Below are positions 61,271 through 64,000 of a DNA stretch of 64,000 nucleotides, piece by piece. Source of the DNA: Streptomyces sp. LUP47B. GTDB taxonomy: Bacteria; Actinomycetota; Actinomycetes; Streptomycetales; Streptomycetaceae. A model generated the notes under the pieces. The model saw only the letters and a list, made by a program, of their open reading frames with translations. It did no database searches and was not told the origin of the DNA. The position numbers were made by a program, and so were the translations under genes. Numbering within the stretch: the stretch's first letter is position 1; the number at the start of each line of letters is the position of its first letter. The DNA lies in NCBI RefSeq assembly GCF_001746295.1, contig NZ_MJAH01000006.1, forward strand, positions 461,001-525,000. Direction: 5' to 3'.

Positions 61271-62164
61271 ATGGCGCACACCGACCACCAGACAATGCGA
61301 CGCGTCCTGCGCCGCGAAATCGCCGGAACCATCGGCCTGCTCACCGACGAACACGACTTCCGCGCCATGCGGCGCTACCGCAGCTTCACCTTCGACGACC
61401 ACGCGACCTACCTGAATCAGGTCGAAGACCTCCTCAGGACCCGCGCCGCACAGGGCAGCCACACCACCGTCGCCCTCTTCGACCCCCAGGAGTACGCCGA
61501 GTTCTGCGAGGAGACCGGCCTCAACCCGGACATCCCGTCGAGCCGAACACGCTTCACGGCAGAACTCGCCAACACCGGACCGACCCTTCCCTACGAGGGC
61601 CAGCCCCTCACCGACCTCGTGCCCGCCCTCGTGGACGAAGCCGTCCGCCAGGCCACCTGGGAGTACGCGACCACCCTCCTCGCCCGCCTCGGCGCCTGCG
61701 GTTCCTGCGGGGAGGACATCGGCCGGGCCGCCTTCACCCGCGCCTCCCACCTCCTCGTCCGGATCCTCGACACAGCCCTGCCGGGCGAACACCACCTCGT
61801 CTGCAGCGTCACCGGCTCGCCGGAAACGCTCGTCTCCGTCCTTCACTCCGAAGAGAACACCGATGGGGCCGTCCAACTAGACGAGTCCGAGGCCCTCGAA
61901 TTCACCACAGTCCTCGCACTCGGCATCGCCACCCAGAGCCCCGGCGGACTCGTCATGCGCACCAGCGCCCCCGGGACCACCGACCGCATCTACGGCTGGC
62001 GTCTGCGCGGCGACGGCCTCGAACCCCTCACCGCCGGAGAAGTCTTCGACGCCTACTGCACTGACATCGACTCCGGCGACCTGATCTCCCCGGAATCGGA
62101 CGTCGACTACTGCGTGCCGCCCGACCTCGGACCGGAAGGACAGACGTCGCGCCACAGTCACTGA
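61271..62164 (+). CDS. Conserved hypothetical protein
   Basis: 297 residues, soluble, no signal. Two regions stand out: an N-terminal helical part with AMRRYRSFTFDDHATYLNQVEDLLRTRAAQGSHTTVALFDPQEYAEFCEETGLNPD, and a central CGSCGEDIGRAAF cysteine pair. The C-terminal half is beta-rich and acidic. The ATG has AGGGGGAAAC upstream. It looks like a Streptomyces-wide family next to ptsI, but I cannot name a function. A perfect terminator follows. Confidence 0.8.
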   Translation: MAHTDHQTMRRVLRREIAGTIGLLTDEHDFRAMRRYRSFTFDDHATYLNQVEDLLRTRAAQGSHTTVALFDPQEYAEFCEETGLNPDIPSSRTRFTAELANTGPTLPYEGQPLTDLVPALVDEAVRQATWEYATTLLARLGACGSCGEDIGRAAFTRASHLLVRILDTALPGEHHLVCSVTGSPETLVSVLHSEENTDGAVQLDESEALEFTTVLALGIATQSPGGLVMRTSAPGTTDRIYGWRLRGDGLEPLTAGEVFDAYCTDIDSGDLISPESDVDYCVPPDLGPEGQTSRHSH

Positions 62165-62171
62165 ACACAGA

Positions 62172-62205
62172 GGAGGGCGCTCCACCCACGGGTGGAGCGC
62201 CCTCC
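62172..62205. terminator. Perfect 15-bp bidirectional terminator
   Basis: GGAGGGCGCTCCACC (62172-62186) pairs exactly with GGTGGAGCGCCCTCC (62191-62205) around CACG, between the converging hypothetical gene and ptsI. Confidence 0.93.
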
Positions 62206-62235
62206 AGGAACCTTCGCCGGGCCTCTGCGGTCCGA

Positions 62236-63906
62236 CTACTCGCCCGACAGCACCGCCTGGGCCGCGGCGCGCGCGTCCTCAGCGCTGTCGGCGGCCCGCG
62301 CGGCGGCGGCAGCACGCTCACACTGCGCCAGCGTGTACTTCGCCAGCGTCGCCCGGACATAAGGAAGGGACGCCGCACCCATGGAAAGCGAGGTCACCCC
62401 CAGACCGGTCAGCACACAGGCGAGCAGCGGGTCGGAAGCGGCCTCACCACACACACCACAGCTCTTGCCCTCGGCCTTCGCCGCCTCGGCGGACAGCGCG
62501 ACCAGGTCGAGCAGCGCGGGCTGCCACGGATCCTGCAGCCGCGACACCGCACCCACCTGACGGTCGGCGGCGAAGGTGTACTGCGCGAGATCGTTGGTCC
62601 CGAGCGACAGGAACTCGACCTCCTGCAGAATCGACCGCGCCCGCAGAGCGGCCGAGGGAATCTCCACCATCGCGCCGAACTTCGCCTGCAGCCCCGCCGC
62701 ACGGCAGGCGTCGGCGAACGCCCTGGCATCGGCGCGGTCCGCCACCATCGGGGCCATGACCTCGAGGTAGACGGGCAGACCCTCGGCGGCCTTCGCGAGC
62801 GCCGTCAGCTGAGTCCGAAGCACGTCGGGGTGATCGAGCAGCGTCCGCAGTCCACGCACACCCAGCGCCGGATTCGGCTCGTCGGACGGCGTCAGAAAGT
62901 CCAGCGGCTTGTCCGCGCCCGCGTCGAGCACACGGACGACCACACGCCCCTCGGGGAACGCCTCGAGGACCTGGCGATACGCCTCGACCTGCTTCTCCTC
63001 GGACGGAGCGTTCTTGCTGTCGTCGAGGAAGAGGAACTCGGTACGGAAGAGACCGACGCCCTCGGCTCCCGCTTCGACCGCGGCGGGCACGTCCGCCGGA
63101 CCACCGACGTTGGCCAGCAGCGGCACCTTGTGGCCATCGGCGGTGGCACCCGGACCCGTCGATGCGGCGAGCGCGGCCTTCCGCTCGGCGGCAGCGGCCT
63201 TCAACTGAGCCTTCTTCTCATCGCTCGGGTTCACGAAGATGTCACCGGTGCTGCCGTCGACAGCGATGACCGTGCCCTCGGCCAGCTCACCGGCACCCGG
63301 CAGCGCCACAACGGCCGGCACACCCAGCGCCCGCGCCAGAATCGCGCTGTGGCTGGTCGGCCCACCCTCCTCGGTGACGAAACCCAGAACGAGCGTCGGA
63401 TCCAGCAGAGCGGTGTCGGCAGGAGCGAGATCCCGTGCCACCAGGACATACGGCTCGTCGCTGTCCGGGACGCCCGGCATCGGCACCCCCAGCAGACGAG
63501 CGACGATACGATTCCGCACGTCGTCGAGATCGGCGACGCGACCGGCCAGGTACTCACCCGCGCCCGCCAGCAGCTCGCGGTACGCGGCGAACGCGTCGTA
63601 CACGGCGCGCTCGGCCGTGCTGCCGACGGCGATACGCCGGTCCACGTCTGCCATCAGCTCGGGATCCTGGGCCATCATGGCCTGCGCTTCGAGCACAGCC
63701 TGGGCCTCACCCCCCGCCAGATTGCCGCGCGCCATCAGGTCGGCCGCCACAGCCTCCACGGCCTTGCGGGCGCGCCCCTGTTCACGCTCCGCGTCCTCAG
63801 CCGGAATCTGCTTGGCAGGCGGCTCCAGCACCGCCGTTCCCATATGCCGAACCTCGCCGATCGCCACACCGTGGCTCACGCCGACGCCTCGCAGCGTTGT
63901 CTCCAT
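62236..63906 (-). CDS. ptsI: PTS enzyme I (phosphoenolpyruvate-protein phosphotransferase)
   Basis: 556 residues, full-length EI. N-terminal HPr-interacting helices, the phospho-histidine motif GGPTSHSAILARALGVPAVV (His about residue 182), and the C-terminal PEP-binding barrel with VGLFRTEFLFL, ALGVRGLRTLLDHPDVLRTQLTAL, EIPSAALRA, FLSLGTNDLAQYTFAADR and CGVCGEAASDPL. It takes phosphate from PEP and passes it to HPr, feeding GlcNAc and fructose uptake. The ATG at 63906 has GGGTGAG upstream. A perfect palindrome lies 59-76 nt upstream. Confidence 0.97.
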   Translation of the reverse strand: METTLRGVGVSHGVAIGEVRHMGTAVLEPPAKQIPAEDAEREQGRARKAVEAVAADLMARGNLAGGEAQAVLEAQAMMAQDPELMADVDRRIAVGSTAERAVYDAFAAYRELLAGAGEYLAGRVADLDDVRNRIVARLLGVPMPGVPDSDEPYVLVARDLAPADTALLDPTLVLGFVTEEGGPTSHSAILARALGVPAVVALPGAGELAEGTVIAVDGSTGDIFVNPSDEKKAQLKAAAAERKAALAASTGPGATADGHKVPLLANVGGPADVPAAVEAGAEGVGLFRTEFLFLDDSKNAPSEEKQVEAYRQVLEAFPEGRVVVRVLDAGADKPLDFLTPSDEPNPALGVRGLRTLLDHPDVLRTQLTALAKAAEGLPVYLEVMAPMVADRADARAFADACRAAGLQAKFGAMVEIPSAALRARSILQEVEFLSLGTNDLAQYTFAADRQVGAVSRLQDPWQPALLDLVALSAEAAKAEGKSCGVCGEAASDPLLACVLTGLGVTSLSMGAASLPYVRATLAKYTLAQCERAAAAARAADSAEDARAAAQAVLSGE

Positions 63907-63964
63907 CTCACCCGTCTCCGATAGTGCGGCGGGTCCCGCCGCCGTGGTGGTTGTCGTCCCTATT

Positions 63965-63982
63965 TGCCGTCGTACGACGGCA
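63965..63982. promoter_or_regulatory. Perfect 18-bp palindrome upstream of ptsI
   Basis: TGCCGTCGTACGACGGCA is fully self-complementary, followed two nt later by another palindrome TGACGTCA (63984-63991). The position suggests an operator. It does not match the DasR dre consensus. Confidence 0.55.
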
Positions 63983-64000
63983 CTGACGTCACTTCCAGAC

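Overview
The window is actinobacterial chromosomal DNA, almost certainly from a Streptomyces. It is very GC-rich with strong G/C bias at codon third positions, has leaderless and TTG/GTG starts, and carries lineage-typical genes (rbpA, a conservon, a DasR/chi-type chitinase promoter, a YczE/MocR pair). From general knowledge, the order chiD ... ppm1-fxsA-rbpA ... ptsI is collinear with the S. coelicolor core region around SCO1429-SCO1391. Nothing looks like a prophage, IS element, CRISPR array, tRNA or rRNA.

Layout. 0-5.2 kb: two CNNM/CBS membrane proteins (the first cut by the window edge), an EccA/CbbX-like AAA ATPase, and a uridine-kinase-like P-loop protein whose frame has no normal start codon. 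5.4-9.2 kb: Tat-exported C39-like peptidase, small membrane protein, TetR regulator, and a secreted GH18 chitinase (chiD-like) with the classic chi direct repeats. 9.4-13.2 kb: acyl-CoA dehydrogenase, lipocalin-fold-like protein and APH-type phosphotransferase. 13.2-18.5 kb: small conserved protein, Lrp/AsnC regulator, amidohydrolase, polyprenol-phosphate mannose synthase (ppm1), FxsA, and rbpA with a textbook sigma-R promoter. 18.8-23.2 kb: UMF1 transporter, glycerophosphodiester phosphodiesterase and YczE-like membrane protein, divergent from a MocR regulator. 23.3-30.9 kb: TraB/FtsK-like ATPase with a small membrane partner, ankyrin protein, HEAT-repeat protein, and an operon of two GT4 glycosyltransferases plus an SGNH hydrolase.

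30.9-36.1 kb is a tight 5-oxoproline/D-glutamate catabolic operon (MFS, DUF1445 hydro-lyase/D-glutamate-cyclase-like protein, pxpA, pxpB, pxpC; every junction is a 4-nt overlap except the hydro-lyase-pxpA one). It is divergent from a GntR/FCD regulator, with a perfect palindrome over the operon's predicted -35. 36.3-43.5 kb is a three-gene SMC operon whose order and architecture resemble MukF-MukE-MukB / JetA-JetB-JetC. No JetD/MksG nuclease gene follows, and the ATPase has Asp-Asn instead of Asp-Glu at Walker B. This is the most interesting system in the window.

43.5-49.6 kb: a conservon (cvnA-cvnB-cvnC-cvnD: histidine-kinase-like protein, roadblock protein, DUF742 protein, small GTPase). 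It is interrupted between cvnC and cvnD by a collapsed remnant of a hydantoinase/5-oxoprolinase gene. 49.7-52.0 kb: glpF-glpK. 52.4-54.0 kb: an EAL-CBS-GGDEF protein with degenerate motifs. 54.1-55.8 kb: thiolase-like lipid-transfer protein plus Zn-ribbon/OB partner. Then come a NUDIX hydrolase, a GH31 glycosidase, acetoacetate-CoA ligase, a conserved hypothetical gene and PTS enzyme I (ptsI). Several copies of a Streptomyces-type GC-rich palindromic repeat lie at gene ends.
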